64,000 bases of DNA from DATKEJ01 sp963768715 (GCA_963768715.1 CAVYJC010000003.1:434001-498000); one strand, 5' to 3'; positions 10,239-19,419 are shown, numbered from the stretch's first letter. Translations and numbers: made by a program. The notes: generated from the sequence alone by a model not told the origin.

Positions 10239-11674
10239 ATGTTTGATTCAATCTGATCGATGAGCTCTGGATTCCGTGCATCGACGTGAGGGTTAGAGCT
10301 AGGAGTACGGGATTCGGGACACACTCGGCAGAGCCACGAACTCGTGAGATTTTGGACGACTCGCTGCTCGTAACCGCAACGCTCACAGATTTCTTCTGGC
10401 GATACTATACAGATAAATATCGGGCTGCACGACTTCGCTGACTGGAAGAGTTTAATTGCACGAGATCGTTTGACATCATAAAGTGAACACTATCTGAATC
10501 AATGGCGCGGTTGATTCACTCTTTGCGGCAGCTATCATTCTATCAGATGCTGGACTTGAGGTGAAGAACACAGTGTCGGTGACTCGTTTTGCAACGGAGT
10601 ACGCAAGCGGAAATAATGCTACCTCTTTAATCATAGCTATGACTTGAGGATCTAAGTGCTGCTGCACAAGCGCAAGGTGTTGATTGCTTCAGGCTTCGCT
10701 TCGGGAGGCGGAAAGAGTAGCGACGCGATAGTCGACGAAATCGTGAAGGCGACAAACGCGCGACGGTAGCGTTCGAGGCTGATATCTGCTTCAAGGCCTC
10801 TTTTTGAAACTTGACATGATCTGGCTCGATTGAGGAATTCGAGCACGTGGGCTCGAGATCCCGTATCGAGATAGTCCCTTCTTAGCTTACTTGACTTACT
10901 CCCTTTCTCTCTTCCTCTAGAAGGTTTCGAAGGTCGAAGGAGTAGGTGTGCTGAGCAGTCGGAAGACAGCATGGCGAGATGCACATTCGATATGATGGTT
11001 TAGAGCTGGCTCAAATGAGCAACGACCGGAATGCTTGAATCACTTGGACCGGGCTCGTTCGGTTGGAGTTGTGAAACCGGACAGGCGGTACTTTGTTTAG
11101 GTTGTCGGCTTGGCTCCGCTCCAAACAAGGCTGCGAAGTTCTCTGTGGCGGCACGAACGAATGCTTGTTCGGGTCGCTGTGCTCACGAACGCGAATCTGA
11201 TCGAGCGACTTGGCACGCTGTTGCAGGCGGCAGAGCAAGTTGATACCGAACTCAATCGTTGAGTTCGTAGAATCGCGAGGCTCTATCTTGCGCTCGAGGC
11301 AGAATCACCGGATGCTCGTGGACTCGACAGTGACGAGGTTTCAAGGTAGCTGAGTTAATAGATTTCCGCTCCGCTTACTGGGCTCGGTTTGAAAAGCATT
11401 TCTTTGACTTGCTGGAAAACCTCCCCAACGATTGGGATGAGGCGAGCGACTACTGGAAGCTGGACGACTTGCAGGCGGCGAGCAATACTTGGCGCGAGCA
11501 CGTAAAGCACGAGGCTCAGAGAGCGCTGGAGGAGAGCGTTCGTTCCTCGGCACAACGGCTCGCGCAATTCAGGCTGTTGCACGCGTTCGCACCGATTTCA
11601 ACGACTCAGATTTCAATTCTCGGAGCAGAACGGCGCTTTGGAAGAGAAAGTTAGCACGAGGTGGCAAGCAATGA
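10239..11674 (+). pseudogene. cas8e: cas8e (casA/cse1), large Cascade subunit, heavily frame-disrupted
   Basis: No long open frame remains, but the Cas8e signature can be read piecewise across three frames. The pieces are NLIDELWIPCIDV from about 10250, the start of the gene; HRFLLAILYR at about 10385-10414; YASGNNAT near 10600; IASGFASGGGKSS near 10685; and YWARFEKHFFDLLENLPNDW from about 11373. The C-terminus, WREHVKHEAQRALEES, follows. The total of about 480 codons matches Cas8e. Its role is PAM recognition and Cas3 recruitment. Several breaks are explained by loss of one base from a run (ctc-cac read as ctcac; ccctc read as cctc; ttt read as tt), which points to consensus error; true inactivation is not excluded. 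In one frame the final codons run to TGA 11672-11674, overlapping the mntA ATG. Confidence 0.75.
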
Positions 11675-11985
11675 AAATTGGAGACATCTACGTTCCGGAC
11701 GATGCTATCGCAACGATTTGCTGAAGGTGGAAGATCCGCTGGTTGGAACTGTTCGGCTCGGCTTTGACCGGGCAACTGCGAGTTGACAGCGATATCGACT
11801 TCTTGGTTGACTTTGATTCGGATGAACGGTGGTTACTTTTGGACTTCGCGCGCGCACAGGAGGAGTTCGCATCGCTTTTGGGACGAAGAGTTGATTTTGT
11901 GGATCGGAAGAGCTTGGAACAGAGCGCGAACTGGATTCAACGGGATGCTATTCTGAAATCGTCGGAGGTCGTCTATGCCGCGTGA
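11671..11985 (+). CDS. mntA: MntA-like minimal nucleotidyltransferase antitoxin (MNT) with one in-frame TGA
   Basis: About 104 codons from ATG 11671, which overlaps the cas8e stop as ATGA. It reads MKIGDIYVPDDAIATIC, then an in-frame TGA at 11722-11724, then RWKIRWLELFGSALTG. The nucleotidyltransferase motif GS-x10-DxD is complete (FGSALTGQ...DSDID), followed by the family's LLGRRVDFVD and a C-terminal AILKSSEVVYA. MntA antitoxins transfer AMP to a tyrosine of the partner HepT toxin and so neutralise it. The TGA stands where relatives commonly have a basic residue, so CGA to TGA is the simplest change (error or nonsense mutation). A TTG at 11743 could also start a shortened product that keeps the motif. 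Confidence 0.8.
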
Positions 11986-12326
11986 TCCTCAGGCCTCCCT
12001 CTGCGATATGTTCAGGCATTGAGACGGCTCAGAGATTTGCGTTAGGATTCACGGAGTTAACGTTCGTTAGTGACGAGCTGATGCGGTGGGCAGTCTTCGC
12101 CCAGATCATCATTTTAGGCGAAGCTGCTGGGCGGTTGAATCGCAGCTTCCAGATGCTCACCTGATGTTCCTGGACTAGCATTATCGGGATGCGCTACCGG
12201 TTTGTGCACGGGTACTAAGTAGTGGATTGGGTTCGCGTTTGGAAAACACTCTAGGATGACTTGCTGCTGCTGCTGGCACAACTCAGGTTAATACTCTCAA
12301 TCGAAGGAGGTGAGGAGGAGAAATGA
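11975..12326 (+). pseudogene. hepT: HepT-like HEPN ribonuclease toxin, frame-disrupted
   Basis: It starts at ATG 11975 inside the end of mntA (MPRDPQASLCDMF). After a frameshift it continues ETAQRFALGFTELTFVSDEL, IIILGEAAGRLNRSFQ, then WTSIIGMRYRFVHGYY-like sequence and WVRVWKTL. It ends LLLLAQLRLILSIEGG at a TGA overlapping the cse2 ATG (12323-12326). The HEPN/HepT catalytic motif RX4HXY is present (RYRFVHGY), and its Tyr is the residue AMPylated by MntA in the studied pair. In-frame stops occur at 12162-12164, in HGY-TAA, and in KTL-TAG. Three apparent single-base losses from runs lie within about 25 bases near 12150-12172. As read it could not make toxin; without the errors it would be a normal ~115-residue HepT. 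Confidence 0.75.
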
Positions 12327-12869
12327 GCTTTAATGAGAGACAAAGAACATTCATCGGTTACTTGCTGAGTTTAGCTGGGTTAGGCTGGGAGGATTTGGGC
12401 GCGCTTGCTGAGCTGCGCAGCGGGCTGGGCAGGGAGCTGGGGGACATGGCTCGGGTTCACAAGCACGTGGTGCTATACTTGCTTGACGAAAAGTACAATG
12501 ACTTTTGGTACTACTTGACGGCGACGCTTTTCGGGGCTGTTCGCAACATCGGAAAGGCTGCTCCTGGGCGCGGCATTCCGTTCGTTGAAACTGAAGAGCG
12601 ACAGCATGGAAGCTCGCTTCGTCGCGCTCCTCAACGCACACTCGGACGACGTGGACGACTATCTCCGCTATACCGTTAGCCTGCTGAAGGCCAATGAACA
12701 GCCGCTCGACTGGTTTCAGCTCTTCAAAGATCTGCTCCAGTGGAACCACCCTGATAGATTCGTCCAACTGCAGTGGGCGCGCGACTTCTACAAGACCAGT
12801 GCCAGGAGACCGCCTCCGAGACCGACACGAACGAAAGCCAACAATCAGAACAAGAGTAGAGCACCATGA
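12323..12869 (+). CDS. cse2: Cse2 (CasB), small Cascade subunit, one or more frameshifts
   Basis: It begins at ATG 12323 behind a strong purine-rich site (GGAGGTGAGGAGGAG), itself the tail of hepT. The N-terminal half reads RQRTFIGYLLSLAG, DLGALAELRSGLG and WYYLTATLFG, and is open to about 12570. The C-terminal half is in another frame from about 12585: SMEARFVALLNAHSDDVDDY, then VSLLKANEQPLDWFQLFKDL, then VQLQWARDFY. Total about 180 residues, normal for Cse2, an all-helical dimer that stabilises target and non-target strands in Cascade. The stop at 12867-12869 overlaps the cas7e ATG (ATGA), so the operon is translationally coupled here as well. Confidence 0.85.
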
Positions 12870-14027
12870 ATGATTCCGGCGTCAAGATCGAGGTTCACCT
12901 GATACAGAACTTCGCTCCGTCCAATCTGAACCGTGACGACACAGGCCAACCCAAAAGTGCCTATTTCGGCGGATTTCGAAGAGCTCGGGTTTCCAGCCAG
13001 TGTAGCAAGCGAAGTGCGCGAGCGATGTGGCGTCGGTCCGGCGCGGCGGACGTCGGGGAACGAACCAAACTGCTCAAAGTGAAGATGGCTTCCATGTTGA
13101 CGCTGGGGGACGAACTGAGGAGCAGATCAGCGATGCATTGAACACGTTTCTTGCGCAGTTCTACTCGAAGATGGACGGTCAGAAGACGGCCGTGTTGCTT
13201 TTTGTGAGCCAGGAAGAAATGTCAACAGCCGTCCGGCTGGTCGAAGAGCACTGGACATCTCTGTCGGCAGGCAAACAGGTCGAAAAGAAAGAGGCCGAAG
13301 CGGCAGCAGCCGAGCTGGACAAGGCCAAAACCTCAGCAGACATCGCCCTTTTTGGTCGCATGCTCGCCGAGCAGCCGGGACGCAACACCGACGGCGCGTG
13401 CCAGGTAGCCCATCCCATCTCCACGCACAAGGTGGACATGGAGATGGATTTCTACACGGCCGTGGACGATCTGAACCCGGCGGGGGAAACCGGGGCAGGG
13501 ATGATGGGGGTCGTGGGTTTCAACAGTGCCTGCTATTACCGGTACGCGCTCGTGGACCGCGACCAGCTCGCCAGGAATCTGTCGCGCAAGACGGGACGAA
13601 ATAACGGTGCGTGGGCACAGGAACTCCAAGCCGATGACTACGAGGAAGCGGACAAAATCATTGAGGCGTTCCTGGAAGCAATGGTATATGCCATCCCGAC
13701 GGGTAAGCAGAACTCCTTCGCCGCCCAAAATCTACCCTCTTTCGGACTATTTGTTCGGCGTCGGGGGGAGTCCCGTGCTCGCTCGCCAACGCCTTCGCCA
13801 AGCCGGTTCGACCCACCAGGGATGACGATGATCTGATCGGTTTGTCCGTTGACTCCCTTACAAATCACTGGCGCTCGATCAACGAAGTCTTTGGAAATCA
13901 GGGCGTCCAGACGACTGCGTGTTTTCAACTTGAGCAAGCTGCTCGCCTGAATGGGTTGGTTAATGCCGACAAGGGGAGCGTGAAAAAGGCCATTGCGGCA
14001 GTCTTGTTTACATCGACGAAAGAATGA
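12866..14027 (+). CDS. cas7e: Cas7e (CasC/Cse4) Cascade backbone subunit, frame-disrupted
   Basis: It starts at ATG 12866 and reads VEHLIQNFAPSNLNRDD-type sequence (observed IEVHLIQNFAPSNLNRDD), then FGGFRRARVSSQC, diagnostic of Cas7e. It switches frame near 13000-13110 to EEQISDALNTFLAQFYSKMD and the long central part CQVAHPISTHKVDMEMDFYT, with GMMGVVGFNSACYYRY. It switches again near 13770 into SLANAFAKPVRPTRDDDDL and ends VKKAIAAVLFTSTKE at 14025-14027. Full length about 385 residues is normal. Six copies coat the crRNA spacer in Cascade. The stop overlaps the cas5e ATG. Frame errors end at about 13.8 kb; the genes downstream are clean. Confidence 0.88.
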
Positions 14028-14650
14028 GCCGACCGTTCACGCTTCTGTTTCGGCTCGAAGGCCCCATGCAGTCGTGGGGTTATCGCAGTCGCTTCGACTA
14101 CCGCGACACTGCGCTGGAGCCGACTCGCAGTGGCGTAATCGGGCTGATCTGCGCGGCCATGGGCATAGCACGAGGAGAAACCATCTCGCAATTCGATGAG
14201 ATCAGAATGGGAGTGCGGGTGGACAAGGAAGGCAGGCCCGAACGTGACTACCACACAGCGCTCGATGTCATCAAGGCAGATGGCAGCGGAACAGACACGG
14301 TCGTCTCGCATCGGGACTATCTCGCAGACGCGTCATTCACCATCGGACTGCAGTCGGACGAAAAGGACCTGCTCGAGAATATTGCAAAGTGTTTGCGCAA
14401 TCCGACGTGGACGTTGTTTTTGGGTCGCAAGTCATTTCCGCTGGCTGTTCCGCCACTCGGCCGCGACGACAAACCTGAGCCCGGAACGTTGGAAAATCAC
14501 TTGTTCTCGGGGCAATCAAACAAGCGAATCGTGGTTGAAGCCCCTGATGGTGAAAGAACCCAGCATGACTGGCCTCTGTCATTCCAGGAGCGACGGTTCA
14601 GGCCGCGATCTGTTCGAACTGCTTTTGACGACAGCGGAGAATCGAAATGA
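14024..14650 (+). CDS. cas5e: Cas5e (CasD), Cascade subunit binding the crRNA 5' handle
   Basis: 208 residues, intact. The N-terminal RAMP segment FRLEGPMQSWGYRSRFDYRD and the following EPTRSGVIGLICAAMGI are typical of I-E Cas5. The C-terminal half contains the family's FLGRKSFPLAVPP. Cas5e caps the Cascade filament, gripping the 8-nt 5' handle of the crRNA. The start ATG overlaps the cas7e stop (ATGA, 14024-14027), and its own stop overlaps the cas6e ATG (14647-14650). There are no frame problems, in contrast to the 3.9 kb upstream. Confidence 0.95.
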   Translation: MSRPFTLLFRLEGPMQSWGYRSRFDYRDTALEPTRSGVIGLICAAMGIARGETISQFDEIRMGVRVDKEGRPERDYHTALDVIKADGSGTDTVVSHRDYLADASFTIGLQSDEKDLLENIAKCLRNPTWTLFLGRKSFPLAVPPLGRDDKPEPGTLENHLFSGQSNKRIVVEAPDGERTQHDWPLSFQERRFRPRSVRTAFDDSGESK

Positions 14651-15405
14651 CGACGGTGACCTTGGAGGCCCTCTACCTCTCTCGCCTGCACCTCAACCCG
14701 CGGTCCCGACGTGTGATGCGCGAGCTGGGGCAGCCGTATGAGATGCATAGAACCTTAATGAGGGCGTTCCCCGAAGCGGCGGAGGGGACAAACGCTCGCG
14801 AGGAATTCGGGGTTCTTTTTCGTCCTGAGCTCGACGGTAGGCGAGGATCGGTCCAGGTATACGTCCAATCCTTGGTCGAGCCCAATTGGTCATTTGTGGA
14901 GACGCTGGACGACTACCTCTCGCCGGAGACGCCAGGTTTCGAACTCAAAGACATCCTTCCTGCATATCTACGAATCCGAGAAGGGCAGACCCTGTCTTTT
15001 CGCTTGCGCGCCAATCCCACGAAGCGGATCGCGAGGCGAAATGATCCGATGAGAGGGAAGCGAGTCGAACTGCGTAGCCAAGACGAGCAGATCGATTGGT
15101 TGATTCGAAAGGGACACGGATCAGGATCCCTTTCGGCGGGAGGCTTTGAACTCCTTGGGGACGATTACGCCGGTCAGCAGAAAGAGCTGCATAATTTTCG
15201 AGTTCGAGCGTACGAAGAGGGAAAGCAGGTAGGGCGGAAGACCGATGGTACAACCCGACTCAAAACAACACACTACGCGGTGCTTTTCGAAGGATTGCTG
15301 AGAGTCATTGATTCCGAGGATCTACTCCGATCCATCTCACGTGGAATTGGACCGGCGAAGGCTTACGGTTTCGGACTGCTGTCAGTCGGTCCGGTCTCAA
15401 CCTGA
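14647..15405 (+). CDS. cas6e: Cas6e (CasE) crRNA-processing endoribonuclease
   Basis: 252 residues, intact. The N-terminus carries the catalytic segment RRVMRELGQPYEMHRTLM, with the conserved His near residue 32. The C-terminus ends in the glycine-rich RNA-binding loop GIGPAKAYGFGLLSVGP. Cas6e cuts each repeat 3' of its hairpin, leaving an 8-nt handle; for this array that predicts GTGAACCG as the crRNA 5' handle. It overlaps cas5e by 4 bp and is followed by cas1 after 12 bp. Confidence 0.95.
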   Translation: MTTVTLEALYLSRLHLNPRSRRVMRELGQPYEMHRTLMRAFPEAAEGTNAREEFGVLFRPELDGRRGSVQVYVQSLVEPNWSFVETLDDYLSPETPGFELKDILPAYLRIREGQTLSFRLRANPTKRIARRNDPMRGKRVELRSQDEQIDWLIRKGHGSGSLSAGGFELLGDDYAGQQKELHNFRVRAYEEGKQVGRKTDGTTRLKTTHYAVLFEGLLRVIDSEDLLRSISRGIGPAKAYGFGLLSVGPVST

Positions 15406-15417
15406 CTCAGTGACACG

Positions 15418-16398
15418 ATGAGGGTTAAAGACCTTCACGTTCTTCCAAAATTCAGTGACGGATGGAGCTATCTCTACGCCGAACGGTGTCGGATCGACCA
15501 GGAAGCACGGGCGATCGCAATCCATGATCAGTTCGGCAAGGTGCCGGTACCGTGCGCCAACCTCGCGCTTCTGATGCTTGGTCCCGGCGTCACAATTACC
15601 CACGCGGCCATTTCAGTGCTGGCCGATCACGGCTGCCTGGTTGCGTGGTGCGGCGAAGGGGGCGTGCGGTTCTATGCAGTTGGGATGGGCGAAACGAGGA
15701 GTGCATCCAGCCTTCTGCATCAAGCGCGGATGTGGTCGAATGAGACACTGCGGATGACGGTCGTCCGCCGTCTATACGACATGCGCTTCTCGGAGAAGCC
15801 GGAACCCGACTTGACTCTTCAGCAGATCCGAGGGATGGAAGGCATTCGGGTTCGTGAGGCCTACAGGGCGGCGTCCCGCGAAACGGGGGTTCCTTGGCAT
15901 GGGCGGAGTTATCGGCGGGATCGTTGGGACAAAGCCGATGCTGTTAACAGGGCTTTGTCGGCCGCCAACTCCTGCCTCTACGGAATATGTCATTCGGCAA
16001 TAGTGTCGGCGGGATTTTCCCCTGCACTCGGTTTTGTCCACACCGGAAAGATGCTTTCGTTCGTATATGATGTGGCGGATCTCTATAAGACCGAGATTAC
16101 GATTCCAGTAGCATTTCGTGCTGCAACCAATGGAGAAAAGCATCTCGAACGTCGCGTTCGAATGGAGTGCCGCGACCAGTTTGTGTCCTCGCGAATTCTC
16201 GCACGCATTGTGCCGGATATCCAGACGGCACTCATGGTACCGAAGCGAGGAACGAAGTCCGAAGACGGTCTTTTCGATGTCGATTCAGCTGCCCCCGGCC
16301 CATTATGGGATCCCGTTAACGGACAGGTCGAGGGCGGGCAGATTCACATCGTTGGTGATGGCTTAGCCGACGACCCCGATGGTAGTAATGATACTTGA
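15418..16398 (+). CDS. cas1: Cas1, type I-E spacer-acquisition integrase
   Basis: 326 residues, intact. The catalytic set of Cas1 is visible: Glu in RGMEGIRVREAY (about residue 141), His in ALGFVHTGKMLSFVYD (about 206) and the Asp residues of YDVADLYKTE. The N-terminus (RVKDLHVLPKFSDGWSYLY) matches I-E Cas1. With Cas2 it forms the complex that captures prespacers and inserts them at the leader-proximal repeat. It overlaps cas2 by 20 bp. The acquisition pair reads as fully functional although the interference genes upstream do not in this consensus. Confidence 0.95.
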   Translation: MRVKDLHVLPKFSDGWSYLYAERCRIDQEARAIAIHDQFGKVPVPCANLALLMLGPGVTITHAAISVLADHGCLVAWCGEGGVRFYAVGMGETRSASSLLHQARMWSNETLRMTVVRRLYDMRFSEKPEPDLTLQQIRGMEGIRVREAYRAASRETGVPWHGRSYRRDRWDKADAVNRALSAANSCLYGICHSAIVSAGFSPALGFVHTGKMLSFVYDVADLYKTEITIPVAFRAATNGEKHLERRVRMECRDQFVSSRILARIVPDIQTALMVPKRGTKSEDGLFDVDSAAPGPLWDPVNGQVEGGQIHIVGDGLADDPDGSNDT

Positions 16399-16651
16399 GC
16401 GAGTTCCCACGAGTCTGCGTGGAGAATTGACTCGCTGGTTCTTGGAACCGAAGGCAGGTGTCTTCGTCGGCCGAGTTTCAGGGATGGTCCGCGACCGACT
16501 TTGGGAGAAAGCCTGCCTGAGATCTGAGGATGGGGGCTGCCTGATGATCTGGACGAGCGACAATGAACAGGGTTACCGGATCGACACTTGGGGAGAGACG
16601 AGTAGGTTGGTTGAAGACTTCGAGGGGCTTTCCTTGATCCGGATGCCGTAG
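16379..16651 (+). CDS. cas2: Cas2, type I-E (CasE-linked Cas2e family)
   Basis: 90 residues. It has the Cas2e hallmark N-terminus MVVMILERVPTSLRGELTRW and PKAGVFVGRVSGMVRDRLWE. It dimerises between two Cas1 dimers and sets spacer length by its span. ATG 16379 is preferred over the second ATG at 16388 because it completes the first beta strand. It is the last gene before the array; the stop is 52 bp from the first repeat. Confidence 0.95.
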   Translation: MVVMILERVPTSLRGELTRWFLEPKAGVFVGRVSGMVRDRLWEKACLRSEDGGCLMIWTSDNEQGYRIDTWGETSRLVEDFEGLSLIRMP

Positions 16652-16703
16652 TTTCCTCTTGCTTCCAGGCTGAAAAACAAAATCCACGCTTTCTATTTCT
16701 AGT
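16652..16703 (+). promoter_or_regulatory. CRISPR leader (short, A+T-rich)
   Basis: 52 bp between the cas2 stop and the first repeat, ending gctttctatttctagt and clearly richer in A+T than its surroundings. Three observations place the leader here: co-orientation with the operon, repeats that read toward GTGAACCG on the + strand, and the only degenerate repeat being at the far end. Part of the leader may extend into cas2, because 52 bp is short for a promoter plus integration signals. Confidence 0.6.
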
Positions 16704-18585
16704 GTCGTCCCCACGCACGTGGGGGTGAACCGCGTACGTGCACTGCGGAGATCATGGACGTGTGCGTACGACGTCGTGTGCCGCTGACGTCGTCCCCACG
16801 CACGTGGGGGTGAACCGGTGCTAGTCTGGAACGCGATCAGCAGTCGTCCCCACGCACGTGGGGGTGAACCGCGTGGCTGATCCGGGAGGTCGTCCCCACG
16901 CACGTGGGGGTGAACCGTTTCAAAGCCGCCTCGGGCCATTTGGCCGACCAGTCGTCCCCACGCACGTGGGGGTGAACCGGGTGACGCTCAGGTGTCACCC
17001 TATCCGGGTGAGTCGTCCCCACGCACGTGGGGGTGAACCGGTCAACGAGCGGCGCCTGCCCGTCTCCATCGCGTCGTCCCCACGCACGTGGGGGTGAACC
17101 GTTTACAGTGAACTCTTCCTCGCTCGATCCGCCGTCGTCCCCACGCACGTGGGGGTGAACCGACGGATCGGACCCGCGCCAAGCGGTACAGCTGGGTCGT
17201 CCCCACGCACGTGGGGGTGAACCGGGTACACGCGCAACGTCGAGGTCACAGAGATCGTCGTCCCCACGCACGTGGGGGTGAACCGAGTACTCACGCGATC
17301 ATCTCGAACGCGATCGACGTCGTCCCCACGCACGTGGGGGTGAACCGGAATTGACGAGCGACGGATCGACATCATGGCTGGAGCGTCGTCCCCACGCACG
17401 TGGGGGTGAACCGTCAATCGTTGTAACATTGCATCGGCCCTACTGACGTCGTCCCCACGCACGTGGGGGTGAACCGCCCTGCCAGTAGCGCGCCGTGCGC
17501 GGCGTCAGAGTCGTCCCCACGCACGTGGGGGTGAACCGATAGCCAGCCGCTGCCGGTTCTGATTTCAGCAGTCGTCCCCACGCACGTGGGGGTGAACCGA
17601 CGACGTGGACGGCGCAGATGCCGATGACGGAAGTCGTCCCCACGCACGTGGGGGTGAACCGAACCTTGGCGATCTTGGCGAAGCTATGTCCAGGTCGTCC
17701 CCACGCACGTGGGGGTGAACCGCTCCGACGTGCCACCAGGATCGTACCTAACGGGTCGTCCCCACGCACGTGGGGGTGAACCGGAATACCGCCTCGAATT
17801 GAGCCTGCACGTCTGCGTCGTCCCCACGCACGTGGGGGTGAACCGGCGTACCGACTCGCGGGCAATCAGGGGAACGCGTCGTCCCCACGCACGTGGGGGT
17901 GAACCGGATCTCAGGGCGCGTGAACGGAGCCTTCGCAAGTCGTCCCCACGCACGTGGGGGTGAACCGGCCGCAAGAGCCGCTGAACGGACACAGGATATG
18001 TCGTCCCCACGCACGTGGGGGTGAACCGTCGGTCGGCGTGCTGGCGAATCACGGTATCGTCAGTCGTCCCCACGCACGTGGGGGTGAACCGACGGCGCTC
18101 TGATCGCTATCGAACGACAAAGGAGTCGTCCCCACGCACGTGGGGGTGAACCGATACGCATTCCGGCCGTCCGATTCGCGTCTCCGAGTCGTCCCCACGC
18201 ACGTGGGGGTGAACCGATTTACGCGGCGGCGCAGCTGGAACAAGGCACGTCGTCCCCACGCACGTGGGGGTGAACCGGCCAGTTCCCGCAGCATCGTCAT
18301 ACGGCTTGACGTCGTCCCCACGCACGTGGGGGTGAACCGCAAATGTCGCATTCCGCAGAACATGGCATCTGACGTCGTCCCCACGCACGTGGGGGTGAAC
18401 CGTGAGCGCGTCCAGCTGCGCCTGCCCGAAGATGGTCGTCCCCACGCACGTGGGGGTGAACCGCGCGACCTGAGTGACGCCCTGCGGCTTTTCATGTCGT
18501 CCCCACGCACGTGGGGGTGAACCGAATCAGCATGAGCCAAGCGCGGTATCGTTCTCGTCGTCCCCACGCGCATGGGGGTGAACGG
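16704..18585 (+). CRISPR. Type I-E CRISPR array: 31 repeats of 29 bp, 30 spacers
   Basis: The repeat is 29 bp, beginning GTCGTCCCCACGCACG and ending TGGGGGTGAACCG. A 7-bp stem CCCCACG/CGTGGGG gives an expected 8-nt handle, GTGAACCG. I count repeat starts from 16704 to 18557. Spacers are mostly 32-34 nt. The first three at the leader end are 56, 25 and 17 nt, and the eleventh is 37 nt. The last repeat (18557-18585) is degenerate in the stem (GCGCATGG instead of GCACGTGG) and at its end (AACGG), the normal sign of the trailer end. I saw no repeated spacer. Cas6e and the I-E gene set upstream match this repeat type. Confidence 0.98.
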
Positions 18586-18782
18586 CGAACGAAGACAGAT
18601 ATCAGGCCGCCAGTCTCCAACCCGTCAAAAGCACCCCCCCTGCTCCGCGGGCTGAAGCGGCTCGTCGCCGAGACATGGTCTGGTGGGAGGATCCGGGGGA
18701 TGACGGGGACCGGGAAGGCGCTGGCGCCGCGCCCGAGCATACGCCGGAGGGCACGCAATCTGACTGAACGATTAGCCCCGCC

Positions 18783-18950
18783 TCACCAATCCTTGATGAA
18801 CTGCAAAACAAACACCAGGATGGCGAGCGCCGGGATGACCATAGCGAGCCACTGAATGGGATTCTCACCAAGCCGGTCGCACCCGGTGAAAAGAAGGGCA
18901 GACAAGACGGCGGCCCCGGCCAACCGGATTGGAACCCTATGCTTCTGCAT
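18783..18950 (-). CDS. Small predicted lipoprotein with one extra membrane helix (55 aa)
   Basis: A short open frame, M at 18950 to stop at 18783-18785. It has a signal sequence ending in a canonical lipobox (LLFTGC, Cys at residue 24), then DRLGENPIQW, then a second hydrophobic stretch LAMVIPALAILVFVLQF and a C-terminal KDW. It is 12 bp downstream of the 145-residue membrane protein gene and the last member of a three-gene minus-strand operon. I do not recognise the family; this may be a subunit of a small membrane complex with the two neighbours. Confidence 0.6.
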   Translation of the reverse strand: MQKHRVPIRLAGAAVLSALLFTGCDRLGENPIQWLAMVIPALAILVFVLQFIKDW

Positions 18951-18962
18951 CATCAATGCGAA

Positions 18963-19400
18963 TTACTGTTGTGCGCGCAGATAGTAGTCGGTCCGCATGA
19001 ATTCCAACTTGCCCTGAAGTGTGTCGATCCAGCCGTCAACTGCCGCGCGCAACATCCAGAAGTAGATATACGACGGAGCCAGGAACGCGAGAGAAGCCGC
19101 CAGCACTCGTGGGGAACCGTGCACGAGGAGAAATACTGTGACCGTCGGAATCAGCACGAGAATCGCCCAGGTGATGATCCAACCTGTGTGCTCTGTGGTC
19201 ACCAGATCTCGAATCATGATGGGCGTGAACACAATGGCGGCTCCAAACGACAGTATTGCGATGAGGCCCCACGGAGCAAAAAATCCGCCGCCCCATATGA
19301 GAAATGAGTAGCCCTCGTATGTGAGCCACCGATGAAGCTGCTGATAGCGGTACAGATCCCGATGGATCTCGAATTCGTCTTTTAGCTCCAGATAGTCCAT
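18963..19400 (-). CDS. Four-helix membrane protein, unknown function (145 aa)
   Basis: It starts MDYLELKDEFEIHRDLYRYQ, a charged cytoplasmic-looking N-terminus. About four hydrophobic segments follow: FLIWGGGFFAPWGLIAIL, AIVFTPIMI, IITWAILVLIPTVTVFLL and AASLAFLAPSYIYFWML. The tail reads LQGKLEFMRTDYYLRAQ. I cannot assign a family. It sits between two other small membrane-protein genes with gaps of 18 and 12 bp, so all three are probably one transcript. Codon use looks like that of the surroundings. Confidence 0.65.
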   Translation of the reverse strand: MDYLELKDEFEIHRDLYRYQQLHRWLTYEGYSFLIWGGGFFAPWGLIAILSFGAAIVFTPIMIRDLVTTEHTGWIITWAILVLIPTVTVFLLVHGSPRVLAASLAFLAPSYIYFWMLRAAVDGWIDTLQGKLEFMRTDYYLRAQQ

Positions 19401-19419
19401 GGACGTGGTAGCTGCTAGC

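Noticed and set aside
10239..12322. A mobile element inserted in the cas operon as the cause of the disruption
   Set aside because: No transposase, terminal inverted repeats or target duplication are visible, and Cas8e and MNT-HEPN sequence can be followed continuously across the stretch.
16733..18556. Self-targeting or phage-derived spacers
   Set aside because: I could not search spacers against the rest of the genome or any virus; no obvious match to the window was noticed by eye, so no claim is made.
16704..18585. Long open frames on both strands across the CRISPR array
   Set aside because: They encode the repeat over and over (e.g. VHPHVRGDD, RFTPTCVGTT) and are artefacts of repeat periodicity.
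18602..18871. Minus-strand 89-codon frame after the array
   Set aside because: Ser/Arg-rich with no domain, and it overlaps the better-supported 55-codon lipoprotein gene in another frame.
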